Of a stretch of 64,000 bases of DNA, positions 6,333 through 15,189 are shown one piece after another. The stretch lies in the NCBI GenBank assembly GCA_000719025.1, contig JODP01000002.1:659464-723463 (forward strand), read 5' to 3'. This stretch comes from Kineosporia aurantiaca JCM 3230. Its GTDB lineage: Bacteria > Actinomycetota > Actinomycetes > Actinomycetales > Kineosporiaceae. The translations under genes and the position numbers were made by a program. The notes beneath the pieces are model-generated. The model made no database searches, had not been told where the DNA came from, and was given only the letters and a program-made list of their open reading frames with translations. The stretch's first letter is position 1. Every line of letters begins with the position of its first letter.

Positions 6333-9300
6333 GTGAGCACGCCCCCGATGATCGCCGTCGACCGGAGCGACCCGCACGACATCGTCGGGCCCCGGGTGCT
6401 GGTCGGGGTGCAGATGGTGGACATCTCCCGGCTCTCCGCGCACCCGGTGCCGCTGACCAACGGCGGCCTGATCACGGTGGCCGGGCAGGGCCCGAAAGAC
6501 TCCAACGGGGCCGGGAAATCGTCCTTCATCGCCGCTCTCAGCCTGCTGCACGCGGACGAGCAGTGGCGCCTGGCCGGTGGTGCCCCGGGTGCGGCCGAGC
6601 TGCTGTTCACCGCGGAACTGGCCGCCCAGGAAGCGCGCTGGGCGAATGCCGACCACGGTTTCATCATCGGGGTTTTCGCCGATCCGGCCGCGCAGACGGT
6701 GGAAGACCTCGAGGCCGGGGCGCTGACCGTGTGGCTGCGGATCAACCGGAAATCGCCCTACCTGAGCCTGCGCTGGAAGAAGGGCCTGCACGTCCCCTAC
6801 GGCTCGAACGACGCCGAGCGCGCCGCCGGGGTGCAGAACCTGTGGAACCTGTTGCCGCACTCCAACGGCCGGGACGACTTTCACGCCGGTCGCCTGGCCC
6901 GGGTGCTGTACGGCGGCCAGGTGCGCTGCGTTTCGTTCCTCTCCACCTCGGTCCGGGCCTCCCCGGCGGCGAACCTGCTGGCCCAGCCGCTGAACGAGCT
7001 CTCCCCCTGGCGGATGTTCGACGCGGTGGCCACCCTCACCGGGCTGGACCGGGAGCTGGAGCAGGAGCAGGCGCTGCGCTCGAGCGAGCATGCCCGACGG
7101 GTCGACGTGGTCGAGGCCGAGCAGGATCTGGCCACCTGGCAGCGCGAGATGGAGGGCGTCGAGGCCGGGATCAAGCGTCGCGACGTGGCCCGGGAGGTTC
7201 TCGGGCAGGCCCGGGAATCGTGGCACTCGCGCTGCGCCCGGCACGTGGTGGACGGCCTGGAGCGCCTCGCCGATCTGCGCCGCAACCTCGCCGATGTGCG
7301 CGAAGGGCAGGCCGAGGCGCGCGGCCGGCTCGCCGAGAACGAGGCCCGGATGGAGGAACTCGGCGATGACGACGGCCTGCAGGAGACCTTCCGGCAGACC
7401 GAGCGGCTGCGCAACGAACTGCGCGAGCGCCGGAGCAACGCCGACACCCAGACCCGGATGAACCTGCGCCAGGTCGAGGAACTCGGCACGAAGCTGCGCG
7501 ACCTGAAAGAGGCGGCGCGCGCGGCCGACGGGCGGGATGTCGTGCAGGCCCGGGCCGAAGTCGCCTCGGCCCAGGAAAGTCTCGAGGCGGTGATCTCCCG
7601 CCGGGGTGGCGCGGAGGATGCCGCCGAGGCGGCGGCGAAGCAGGTGAAGGCGGCCGAAGCCGGTGACGACGTGGCCGCCCAGCAGCTGAAACTGCTGCAG
7701 AAGGCCGGGATTCCGGCCGCCAGCGTGGTGGACGTGCTGGATCTCGCGGAGGAGCAGAGGACGCTCTGGGAGCCTCGGCTGGTTCCCTACCGGCACGCGG
7801 TGGCCGTCCCCGCAGAGCATGCGGACGCCGCTCGCGAGGCTTTGGACGGCGAGCCGGGCTCGATGATCGTCCTGGCCGACGGGCAACCGGGTGACGGGCT
7901 TCCGCACAGCACGACCGAGGAGTTCGGCCTCGGCTCCTTCCTCAAGGCCCTGGCCGCGCGCGCCGGTTCCCTGGACCAGCAGGTGGACGACGGAGCCGGG
8001 GTGATCGTCGTGGCCGGGTTCGAGCGTCCCCTGACCGGACGGGACGCCCGGGTGCGGGCCGCCCGCGACCGGCACACGGCCGCCACCGAACAGCTCGAGG
8101 ACCTCGGCACCGCGCTGGAGAAGGCCCGCGCCCGGCTGGTCACCGCCTCCTCCCGGCTGGAGGGGGCCAAGGCCGCCCAGCAGGTCGAGGACGCGGAGGT
8201 GGAGATCGAGCGGCTGCGCGAGCAGGCCGGGGAGCTGCAGGAGAACCTGGAGGAGCTGATCGGGCCGCTGGAGGACGCGGAGGCCGCGCACACCCGGGCC
8301 GCCGTCGACCGGCAGACCCGGCAGGACAAGATCAGCACGCTGCGCGGGGAGGTCACCCGCTGCCAGGCCGAGGTCCGGCAGGCCGAGGAGATCGCCGACA
8401 AGATCGAGGCCGAACTGCAGGCCGTCGACGTGGACGCCCGCGCGGTCGCCTGGGGCGCCACCTCCGGCTCGGCCGAGACGCACCTGCTGGCCCTGCCCGA
8501 GGACGACCAGAAGCGCAGCACCGCGGACTGGAACGCCCAGGTCGTGTACCAGCTGGAGGACGTGGTCCGGCGCTGCTTCCCGGACAACACCCCGGCCCAG
8601 GAGCTGCCCGCCGAGCTGCGCGCCCTGCTGGTCGAGCAGAAGTGGTCGCGCAGCCCGGTGGAGAACCGGGTCGCCCTGGTGCCGGACCTGATCCGGGCCC
8701 TGCGCACCCACCTCGACGTGACCGCCCAGCAGGACGCCCACGACCAGGCGATGATCGACCAGCAGCGGGCCCAGCGCCGGGCCGACCTGGAGGCCGCGGT
8801 GGCCGGGCTGACCGAGTCCGAGCAGACCACCCGGGCCCACCGCTCGGTGCTCGCCCAGGGCATCAAGGCCAAGCTGAAGCTGGTGGCCGACGAGTTCGAC
8901 CGGCTCGACCGGGAGTACGGCGGCTACGGCGCCGGGCTGGACTACCCGGAGCCGGAGCCGCCGACCGAGCCGGACAAGCCCTGGCGCTGGAGCCTGACCC
9001 CGCGCTGGCGCCGGGCCGAGAACCAGCGGATGTCCAGCTACAACCTGCGGGCCAACACCGCGATGATGGACGAGAAGGCGGTCAAGCTGGTCTGTGCCGC
9101 CGCGCTGGCCGGCGGCAACGATCGTCCGTTGCTGCTGATTCTCGACGAACTCGGCCGCAACCTCGGCAAGCAGCACCGCCGGGAGGCGGTGGCGCTGTTC
9201 GAGCGGATCGGCCGGGACCGCAACATCACGGTGATCGGCGCCCTGCAGGACGACATGGAGCGCTACGCGATCGAGGCCTCCAACCTCTACGTGAAGCTGC

Positions 9301-9458
9301 GCCGTTCGTCCGACGCGGTGGCCTACAACGACCCGCCGATCGTGCTCGGCGACGACGCCAACCGGTCCCGGGTCGAACTGCTGCGCGAGTGGATGAGCGC
9401 CTACCGCCCGGAGAGCACCCCGATCGACCTGCGGGAGGACGAGCTCGACCTGGCCTGA
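6333..9458 (+). CDS. SMC/MukB/JetC-like coiled-coil ATPase
   Basis: A 1041-residue ATPase with the full SMC-type plan. The N-terminal head has a Walker A motif GPKDSNGAGKSS (about residues 52-63). The first coiled coil spans about 235-450, a globular hinge-like segment about 455-545 (PYRHAVAVPAEHADAAREAL and following), and the second coiled coil about 570-700 with a further helical part to about 870. The C-terminal head has Walker B LLLILDELG near 933-941. No classical LSGGQ signature is evident. The GTG start at 6333 has an AGGAG site. It lies 25 bases after subunit 3. By analogy with MukB, MksB and JetC it should form a DNA-loading or loop-extruding complex with the three upstream products. 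An SbcC/Rad50-like repair ATPase is the alternative, but no SbcD nuclease is adjacent. Confidence 0.85.
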   Translation: MSTPPMIAVDRSDPHDIVGPRVLVGVQMVDISRLSAHPVPLTNGGLITVAGQGPKDSNGAGKSSFIAALSLLHADEQWRLAGGAPGAAELLFTAELAAQEARWANADHGFIIGVFADPAAQTVEDLEAGALTVWLRINRKSPYLSLRWKKGLHVPYGSNDAERAAGVQNLWNLLPHSNGRDDFHAGRLARVLYGGQVRCVSFLSTSVRASPAANLLAQPLNELSPWRMFDAVATLTGLDRELEQEQALRSSEHARRVDVVEAEQDLATWQREMEGVEAGIKRRDVAREVLGQARESWHSRCARHVVDGLERLADLRRNLADVREGQAEARGRLAENEARMEELGDDDGLQETFRQTERLRNELRERRSNADTQTRMNLRQVEELGTKLRDLKEAARAADGRDVVQARAEVASAQESLEAVISRRGGAEDAAEAAAKQVKAAEAGDDVAAQQLKLLQKAGIPAASVVDVLDLAEEQRTLWEPRLVPYRHAVAVPAEHADAAREALDGEPGSMIVLADGQPGDGLPHSTTEEFGLGSFLKALAARAGSLDQQVDDGAGVIVVAGFERPLTGRDARVRAARDRHTAATEQLEDLGTALEKARARLVTASSRLEGAKAAQQVEDAEVEIERLREQAGELQENLEELIGPLEDAEAAHTRAAVDRQTRQDKISTLRGEVTRCQAEVRQAEEIADKIEAELQAVDVDARAVAWGATSGSAETHLLALPEDDQKRSTADWNAQVVYQLEDVVRRCFPDNTPAQELPAELRALLVEQKWSRSPVENRVALVPDLIRALRTHLDVTAQQDAHDQAMIDQQRAQRRADLEAAVAGLTESEQTTRAHRSVLAQGIKAKLKLVADEFDRLDREYGGYGAGLDYPEPEPPTEPDKPWRWSLTPRWRRAENQRMSSYNLRANTAMMDEKAVKLVCAAALAGGNDRPLLLILDELGRNLGKQHRREAVALFERIGRDRNITVIGALQDDMERYAIEASNLYVKLRRSSDAVAYNDPPIVLGDDANRSRVELLREWMSAYRPESTPIDLREDELDLA

Positions 9459-9463
9459 ACGGC

Positions 9464-10204
9464 TCAGTCGAGCAGGTGCCGCAGCACGGACTGCGGGTCG
9501 TTCAGATAGCGCCGCCAGTGCTCCACGATCAGCAGGTCCTCCCAGGCCACCTCGCTGATCCCGTTCGCCCCGAACTCCAGGATCGTCGCCCCCGGCGTGG
9601 CGGCGAGGACCGGGGAGTGCGTGGCGCAGACCACCTGAGCACCGGAACGGCCGAGCCGGTGCAGCCTTTCGACCAGCCGCAAGGAGGAACTGAACGACAG
9701 CGCGGACTCCGGCTCGTCCAGGACGTAGAAACCGGGCCGGGCCAGCATCGCGTCGAACGCGGTGAGAAAGCCCTCGCCGTGGCTCATCTCGTCGGTGTTG
9801 CCGGACCAGTAGCCGGGCTTGTCGCTGAGGGCGGCGAGCAGGCCCATGGCGGTCTCCGCCCGGAGGAAGAAGCCGCGCCGGGACTTGCGGGGGCCCTTCA
9901 TCATGTTCTGGCCGGCCAACGAGGTCTTCAGCCGTAACGCCTCGCCGAGCACCGACTTCCCCCGCGAGGTGGCGTACTTGGTCCCCGCCTTGCCGCCGTA
10001 GGGGTCCAGGCCGTAGGCCTCGGCCAGCGCCTCGACCACGGTCGACTTGCCGGAGCCGTTCTCCCCGACCAGGAACGTGATCGGCCGGGTGAACCCCAGC
10101 CCCTGCTCGGCCAGGTCGGTGACCGCCGGGATCGTGTAGGGCCACTGCTCGAGGTCGAGATCGGCGCTCTCCAGATACGCGCGTCGTACCAGCACGCGTC
10201 CCAA
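9464..10204 (-). CDS. AAA family ATPase (predicted ABC-type, COG3910-like)
   Basis: A 246-residue ATPase with Walker A GENGSGKST (about residues 46-54), a signature-like SHGEG, Walker B FYVLDEPESALS and a late H-motif ATHSPVLAATPG. This is the single-domain predicted ATPase family common in bacteria, related to the ABC/SMC heads but without coiled coils; its cellular role is not established. TTG at 10204 is chosen because GGGAG lies seven bases upstream; GTG three codons later is an alternative. It converges on the SMC-like operon with only five bases between the stops. It is probably a separate unit, but co-function with the operon cannot be excluded. Confidence 0.8.
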   Translation of the reverse strand: MGRVLVRRAYLESADLDLEQWPYTIPAVTDLAEQGLGFTRPITFLVGENGSGKSTVVEALAEAYGLDPYGGKAGTKYATSRGKSVLGEALRLKTSLAGQNMMKGPRKSRRGFFLRAETAMGLLAALSDKPGYWSGNTDEMSHGEGFLTAFDAMLARPGFYVLDEPESALSFSSSLRLVERLHRLGRSGAQVVCATHSPVLAATPGATILEFGANGISEVAWEDLLIVEHWRRYLNDPQSVLRHLLD

Positions 10205-10205
10205 A

Positions 10206-11060
10206 TTAGTGCTCCCGGGACCGCCGCCGCTGCCCCTCCTCCTGGATCACGAAGCCGGCCGCCACCGCGGCGCCCCAGCCGATCCCGAACCAGCCGTAGA
10301 ACCGGGCCTGATGCCAGAAGTGCGGCCAGGGCGTGGTGAGCCAGTAGTGGATGTCCTCGTCGGTCATCACCCGCGGGCCGTGCGGTCCGGAGAGCACGTG
10401 CACCGCGGTCGGCGCCGCGTAGTGATGCAGCGGCTCCGGGTCCTGCCAGTCTCGGTAGGGCGGGTCCTCGCTGTCGATCCGGTGGTCGTAGCCCTGGATG
10501 TTCTCGGTCTCGATCCAGGCCGGATCGCCGGGCAGCGAGACCCGCACCCGGTCGATGGCCCAGGACCATCCGTTGTCGTCGTGGTGGCGCCCCACGGAGG
10601 CCTGCGCGTCGGTGGCCTGCGCAGGCCGGCCCGCGCTGAACTGCTCAGCTTCCCGGACGGCGTGGTCGCGGTTCACCGCCAGCCCCACGAATTCAGTGGT
10701 CAGGCCGCCCACCGCTCCGATCGCGGCCGACCCGACCAGGGTGACCAGCGCGGCCTTGGCCGCCGCCACCCGGACCCAGCTCCGCCGTGACTGCCACCGG
10801 TCGGTGCGCCCCGCCTTCCGGGCGGCCGCCTGCATCCGCTTACGAGCCGGTTCCAGCTGCACGACCCGGCCGGCCCGTTCCGGCCGCTCATCCCGTTCGG
10901 CCGGTTTCGCCCGGGCGATCGGCAGGACCGGGGAACCTTCCCACGAGCCCACTTCCAGCTCGTGCGGGACCACCCGCAGACGCGGCGTCCGACGCTCGCC
11001 CGCCTTACCTTTCGATCGGCGCCACTTCCTCCGTCGTTTCCCCTGGCTGCCCAAACCCAC
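10206..11060 (-). CDS. Hypothetical membrane protein
   Basis: A 284-residue protein starting with GTG. The first 95 residues are highly basic (GKRRRKWRRSKGKAGERR, further Arg/Lys clusters). One hydrophobic helix follows near residues 97-120 (AAAKAALVTLVGSAAIGAVG), then a polar domain rich in His, Asp and Trp (about 130-245). A second, weaker hydrophobic stretch lies near the C-terminus (WFGIGWGAAVAAGFV) before an Arg-rich end. This suggests a bitopic or hairpin membrane protein with a cytoplasmic basic tail. No family recognised. Its stop lies one base from the start of the downstream ATPase gene, so the two may be co-transcribed. Confidence 0.65.
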   Translation of the reverse strand: MGLGSQGKRRRKWRRSKGKAGERRTPRLRVVPHELEVGSWEGSPVLPIARAKPAERDERPERAGRVVQLEPARKRMQAAARKAGRTDRWQSRRSWVRVAAAKAALVTLVGSAAIGAVGGLTTEFVGLAVNRDHAVREAEQFSAGRPAQATDAQASVGRHHDDNGWSWAIDRVRVSLPGDPAWIETENIQGYDHRIDSEDPPYRDWQDPEPLHHYAAPTAVHVLSGPHGPRVMTDEDIHYWLTTPWPHFWHQARFYGWFGIGWGAAVAAGFVIQEEGQRRRSREH

Positions 11061-11149
11061 CCACCCTCATCGGGCTCCGGCGTCTCCGGGCCGGGGACAC
11101 CGCTCCCGATGAGGACGCCGGAACCCCCGAGTGCGTTGCACCCAGTCAT

Positions 11150-11551
11150 TCAGGTCAGGCGCAGAGTTACGGTGGCGCCCTTCTCGTCGTGCCAGAAGCT
11201 GATCGTGCCGCGCAGACCGGCCAGGTCTCCCGTGCCGCAGCCGGGCACGATGGTGCCAAAGGTGGTCCCGTCTTTTCCCTCCATGAGGCCGCCGTGCTGA
11301 TAGATCAGCGTGCCGGAGCGCCCGTCGATCGTCCCCTCGAACCGCTCGGAGGCGACGTACCCCTGACCGGTCTCCGATCCGGCGGTCAGCAGCCGGGCCT
11401 CGCTGATGCCGGAAACCGCTCCGGTGAAGGTCTTCTCGACCAGAACCTGGCTCATCGCCGGGCCCGGTCCCCCTTCGCCGGGCTTCCGGTAGTCCTCCGG
11501 CTCCCAGCGGGTGACCTCGAACTGGGCGGTGATCTCGGTGATGTCGGCCAT
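11150..11551 (-). CDS. DUF3224 domain protein
   Basis: A 133-residue protein that fits the DUF3224 family of small beta-barrel-like proteins of unknown function. Recognisable parts are the start ITEITAQFEVTRWEPEDY, the central VEKTFTGAVSG and SERFEGTIDGRSGT-FIYQHGG-type strand pair (here LIYQHGG), and the ending IVPGCGTGDLAGLRGT followed by a beta-rich C-terminus. No signal peptide or catalytic residues are evident. It is monocistronic, between a membrane protein gene and an MFS transporter gene on the same strand. The family call is fairly sure; function is unknown. Confidence 0.8.
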   Translation of the reverse strand: MADITEITAQFEVTRWEPEDYRKPGEGGPGPAMSQVLVEKTFTGAVSGISEARLLTAGSETGQGYVASERFEGTIDGRSGTLIYQHGGLMEGKDGTTFGTIVPGCGTGDLAGLRGTISFWHDEKGATVTLRLT

Positions 11552-11598
11552 GGCGGCGACGCTAGCGAACCGGGCCGGCCGGGAATTGAAGAATCGCG

Positions 11599-12828
11599 TC
11601 AGCCGATCCGGTGGTGATCTCCCTCCGGCACTACCGGGACCGACAGCAACGGGGTGATCGCCACCAGGGCGAACGCCACCGGGTAGCCCACCACCGCGAT
11701 CAGGGCGCCGACCCCCGGGCCGACCACCGAGGCGGCGACGAACTGGCCGGTGTTCTGGATCCCGAGCGCGCGGCCGGACCAGCCCGGACCGGCCGCCTCG
11801 GCGACCGAGGTGAAGGCCAGCCCGTTGTCCGCGACGCTCACCGTGGTGGCTACGACCAGCACGACCCCGGAGACGATGGCCGAGTCCAGGAGACTGCTGG
11901 CGGCCAGGGCCAGCATCACCACCACCGCGCTGACCGCGACCCAGCGCAGCACCCGGACCCGGCTGCCCACCCGGTCGCTGGCCGAGCCCACCGCGATCCG
12001 GCCGAGCGCTCCGGCGAACTGCGCCACCGCGATCACGATCCCGGCCACCGTGGCGTTCCAGCCCCGCGCTCCCTGTCCGCTGGTCAGCCAGACCAGGCCG
12101 AACGTGGACAGGGTGAACTGGGGCACGACGAGCAGGATCGACACCAGGTGGATCCGGGCCAGGAAATGGTCCTCGCGGTACGGGTTGGCCCGCAGAGCCT
12201 GTTGCTGTTCGGCCGAGAAGGCGCCGGTGCGAGCCGGGTTCGGTGCATTGGCGATGCCGAAGGCACAGACCACGGAAAGGACGGCCAGCAGCGCCCCGGC
12301 CAGGGTCAGCGGCGCCCAGGGGCCGTACCGGTCGGCCAGCGGCGGCACCGTCAGCGCGGCCACCGCCACCCCGAGCGGCTGCGACATCTGCCGGATGCCC
12401 ATCGCCAGACCGCGGCGCGAGCGCGGGAACCAGCCCGCGACGATCTTGCCGCTGGAGGAGTTCGTGCTGCCGGTGGCCGCCCCACCCAGCACCAGCAGCG
12501 CCGCCATCGGCCAGATGCCCTGCTGGGTGGCCGCGGCCAGGGCGAACACCGCGGCCAGGGCCAGGCCGCCGGCGATCACCCAGCGCTCACCGACCCGGTC
12601 GGCCAGGGCACCCCAGAGCACCAGGGTGAGCACCAGCCCGAAGGTCGGGGCCGCCGCCAGCAGCCCCGCCTCGGCCAACGGCAGGCCGCGCTCGACGTGC
12701 AGCAGCGGGATCAGGTAGGCGGGAGTGCTGACCAGGAGCGTGCCCGCGGCCTGCGCAGCCACCCCGAGACCGAGCATGCGCCAGGCAGCGCGAGGCACGG
12801 TCTCGATGGGCGCGGGCGTGGTGATCAC
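11599..12828 (-). CDS. MFS transporter
   Basis: A 409-residue major facilitator with 12 predicted membrane helices. The loop 2-3 motif WGALADRVGERWVI and the second-half counterpart RIAVGSASDRVGSR are clear. The reading frame stays open far upstream, but the protein-like sequence begins at the GTG at 12828 with TCTGGAG just upstream, so I start there. It is divergent from a GntR regulator with a shared 63-base promoter region containing a perfect palindrome. Export or uptake of a small organic molecule under GntR control is likely; the substrate cannot be read from the sequence. Confidence 0.87.
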   Translation of the reverse strand: MITTPAPIETVPRAAWRMLGLGVAAQAAGTLLVSTPAYLIPLLHVERGLPLAEAGLLAAAPTFGLVLTLVLWGALADRVGERWVIAGGLALAAVFALAAATQQGIWPMAALLVLGGAATGSTNSSSGKIVAGWFPRSRRGLAMGIRQMSQPLGVAVAALTVPPLADRYGPWAPLTLAGALLAVLSVVCAFGIANAPNPARTGAFSAEQQQALRANPYREDHFLARIHLVSILLVVPQFTLSTFGLVWLTSGQGARGWNATVAGIVIAVAQFAGALGRIAVGSASDRVGSRVRVLRWVAVSAVVVMLALAASSLLDSAIVSGVVLVVATTVSVADNGLAFTSVAEAAGPGWSGRALGIQNTGQFVAASVVGPGVGALIAVVGYPVAFALVAITPLLSVPVVPEGDHHRIG

Positions 12829-12869
12829 GGGAACTCCAGATTGTGCGGTACCGTTTCGGTGTACCCAAT

Positions 12870-12879
12870 TGGTATACCA
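12870..12879. promoter_or_regulatory. Palindromic GntR-type operator
   Basis: TGGTATACCA is a perfect 10-base palindrome, 12 bases upstream of the GntR start codon. It fits the GT/AC half-site pattern of FadR-subfamily regulators. It lies in the shared control region of the MFS transporter and the regulator, so autoregulation and control of the transporter are likely. Confidence 0.6.
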
Positions 12880-12891
12880 GAGGAGTTCGCA

Positions 12892-13593
12892 ATGCCACCC
12901 CCGGCCGAACCGACCCCCTACACCGTGCTCCGATCGGCGATCCTGGCCCTGGAACTGATGCCTGGTGAGGGGCTGAGCGAGCGCGGTCTGGAATCGATGC
13001 TCAACGCTTCCCGCACCCCGATCCGCGCGGCGCTGATGCGGCTGGCCAACGAGGGCCTCACCCAGCGGTCCGGCCGGGGCTGGCAGGTCTCCCCGATCGA
13101 CCTGGCCGAGGTGCGCGCGGTGATGGAGTACCGGGAGGCGCTGGAAGCCGCGGCGGTGCGCCTGGCCGTGGCCCGGGCCGAACCCGAAGAGCTCGCTGCG
13201 CTCCGGGATCTCGCCGAGGCGCACCGCGACACCGACGACGAGGAGACCGGCCTGCGCGACGGCAGCGACTTCCACGTGGCCCTGGCCCGGCTGTCCCGCA
13301 ACCCGTTCCTGGCCGACGGCATGCGCGACGTGCTGACCCGGCTCAGCCGCACCCGGTGGCTCGAGGTCCGCACCCCCGAGTCCCGGGCCCAGGCTCGCGA
13401 CGAGCACCTGGCCATCGTCGGCGCGGTCGCCGGCGGCGACGCCGACGCCGCGGTTCAGCTGGCCGTCGCGCACTCCCGCGGCACCGGCGACCGACTGCTC
13501 ACCTCGCTGTCCGACGAGCGGCGGCGACTACGCGGCCGGGGCTTCTCGATCATCGAGTCCTCGACCGCGCCGCCACCCCTGAAAGCCGTCTAG
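12892..13593 (+). CDS. GntR family transcriptional regulator (FCD type)
   Basis: A 233-residue regulator. The N-terminal winged helix spans about residues 8-70 (ALELMPGEGLSERGLESMLNA, then SRTPIRAALMRLANEGL). The C-terminal helical FCD-type ligand domain has the usual metal/ligand positions (EYREALEAAAVRLA, DFHVALARLSRNP, RDEHLAIVGAVAGGD). The start is ATG at 12892 with AGGAG nine bases upstream. It is divergent from the MFS gene, and its stop overlaps the convergent acetyltransferase stop by a few bases. It probably senses an organic acid-like ligand of the transporter, which is inference. Confidence 0.88.
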   Translation: MPPPAEPTPYTVLRSAILALELMPGEGLSERGLESMLNASRTPIRAALMRLANEGLTQRSGRGWQVSPIDLAEVRAVMEYREALEAAAVRLAVARAEPEELAALRDLAEAHRDTDDEETGLRDGSDFHVALARLSRNPFLADGMRDVLTRLSRTRWLEVRTPESRAQARDEHLAIVGAVAGGDADAAVQLAVAHSRGTGDRLLTSLSDERRRLRGRGFSIIESSTAPPPLKAV

Positions 13594-14123
13594 GCCTTTT
13601 GATCCCCGGAAAGCACGGCGTACAGCAGCGAGTCCCGCCACTGCCCCCGGACCCACAGGTGGTGCCGCATATGACCTTCCAGCCGGAGACCGGCCTTCTC
13701 CAGCACTCGGGCGGAGGCCTTGTTCTCCGGGTCGCAGGTCGCGCTGATCCGCTCCAGCCCGAGCTCATCGAAGCCGAAAGCGACCATGGCCCGCGCCACT
13801 TCGGTGGCATATCCCTGACCCCAGCGGTCGCGCCGGTACACGTGGCCGAACTCGCCCCGCCGGTGCTCAGCACTCAGCACCCGGAACTCGGCACCCCCGA
13901 TCACCAGCCCGGACGCGTCCACCACCAGCTTGTTGACGACCTTGCCCTCGTCCGCCGCGAGCACCTCGAGCTGTTCCTTGACGAACGCCTGCGTGTCGTC
14001 GACGGTGTTCGGACCCCACACCATGAACCGGCAGACCTCGGGATCACTGGCATAGGCGTGGATCGCCTCGACATCGTCCGCGGTGACGTCCCGCAGGACC
14101 AGGCGCTCGGTCGTAAAGGGCAT
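13590..14123 (-). CDS. GNAT family N-acetyltransferase (RimJ/RimL-like)
   Basis: A 177-residue acetyltransferase. It begins MPFTTERLVLRDVTADDVEAI, typical of the RimJ/RimL-like branch, and has the acetyl-CoA binding stretch RRDRWGQGYATEVARAMVAF and the later NKASARVLEKAGLRLEG. The frame is open further upstream, but similarity to the family starts at this ATG. The substrate (ribosomal protein N-terminus, antibiotic or small molecule) cannot be told from sequence. It is monocistronic, convergent with the GntR gene. Confidence 0.87.
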   Translation of the reverse strand: MPFTTERLVLRDVTADDVEAIHAYASDPEVCRFMVWGPNTVDDTQAFVKEQLEVLAADEGKVVNKLVVDASGLVIGGAEFRVLSAEHRRGEFGHVYRRDRWGQGYATEVARAMVAFGFDELGLERISATCDPENKASARVLEKAGLRLEGHMRHHLWVRGQWRDSLLYAVLSGDQKA

Positions 14124-14277
14124 ACCGGAACCGTACTGTGCACCAATTGCCCCGCGCGCCTGGTTTTCCGTGGGCCACTGCCCATTCCAGCCGCCCCACC
14201 GGCCGGCCGACGCGTTTCTCCTGGTCCACAAAATCGGTACGATTCGCCCCCGGACCGCTTTCCGAAGGAGCAGCGCC

Positions 14278-15189
14278 CTGAGCATCAGCGCCCGTCACCT
14301 GGACAAGGCGTTCGACGGGAACCCCGCCGTGCGCGACCTCTCCTTCGACGTCCGGCCCGGCACCGTGACCGGTTTCCTCGGACCGAACGGCGCCGGCAAG
14401 ACCACCACCATGCGCCTGATGCTGCAGCTGTGCCGGGGCGGTGGGGTGACGACCTTCGGTGGCCGGCGGATCGACCAGTTGCACCGGCCGCTGTGCACCG
14501 TCGGCGCGATGCTCGAGCCTTCCGCCCACAATCCTCGCCGCAGCGCCCGCAACCACGTGCGGATGTTCACGGCGGCCTGCGGCATGCCACCGCGAAGGGC
14601 CGACGAGGTGCTGGAGCAGGTCGGGCTCGCAGCCGTGGCCTTGAGGCCGAGCGGCGAGTTCTCCCTGGGCATGCAGCAGCGGATGGCCCTGGCCACCGCG
14701 TTGGTCGGCGACCCGGAGTACCTGATCCTCGACGAGCCCGCCAACGGGCTTGATCCGCAGGGCATTCGGTGGCTGCGGGACTTCCTCGCCGGGCTTACGG
14801 ACGAGGGGCGCACCGTTCTGCTGTCGTCGCACCAGCTCGCGGAGATGGCCCAGACCGCCGACGAGGTGATCGTGCTGGGGCGCGGCCAGATCATCACCCA
14901 GGGCCGGCTCACCGACTTCCTGGGGCGGTTCGCCCGGCGACAGGTGCTGGTCCGCTCCCCCGAGGCCGAACGCCTGGCCGCCTGCCTGGAACTGAACGAC
15001 TTCGGCGCGGTCTCGGCCGAAGGGCCGGACGGCCTGCTGATCGCCGGCGACGTGACCACCGACAAGATCGGGGATCTGGCCGCGCAGCACGGCATTACGC
15101 TGCACGAGCTGACCGCCCGATCGACCTCGCTGGAGGACGCGTTCCTCGAGGCCACCGGGGACAGCACGGACTTCGGGGTGAAGGCGTGA
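14278..15189 (+). CDS. ABC transporter ATP-binding protein (CTG start)
   Basis: A 303-residue ABC ATPase of the drug/antibiotic exporter (CcmA/DrrA-like) class. It has Walker A GPNGAGKTTT, the signature FSLGMQQRMALATAL, Walker B YLILDEPANGLDP and a C-terminal regulatory part ending LEDAFLEATG. Homology starts at SISARHLDKAFDG. The only start consistent with that and with the perfect GAAGGAG site is CTG at 14278, spaced seven bases; upstream in-frame ATG/GTG codons would add about 65 unrelated residues. The stop overlaps the GTG of the permease gene, so the two form one transporter. Confidence 0.85.
   Translation: MSISARHLDKAFDGNPAVRDLSFDVRPGTVTGFLGPNGAGKTTTMRLMLQLCRGGGVTTFGGRRIDQLHRPLCTVGAMLEPSAHNPRRSARNHVRMFTAACGMPPRRADEVLEQVGLAAVALRPSGEFSLGMQQRMALATALVGDPEYLILDEPANGLDPQGIRWLRDFLAGLTDEGRTVLLSSHQLAEMAQTADEVIVLGRGQIITQGRLTDFLGRFARRQVLVRSPEAERLAACLELNDFGAVSAEGPDGLLIAGDVTTDKIGDLAAQHGITLHELTARSTSLEDAFLEATGDSTDFGVKA

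Noticed and set aside
6174..10145. A 1323-codon minus-strand frame across the SMC-like gene
   Set aside because: It reads as Arg/Gly/Val-rich low-complexity sequence typical of the antisense frame of GC-biased genes, and the plus-strand ATPase is clear.
12821..12840. GTGATCACGGG at the MFS start codon resembling the TGATCA repeat family
   Set aside because: Only one partial unit, no inverted partner nearby, and located at a gene start rather than a 3' end; likely chance.
11599..13473. A 624-residue form of the MFS protein
   Set aside because: The first 215 codons are antisense to the GntR gene; the transporter starts at GTG 12828 with a ribosome binding site.
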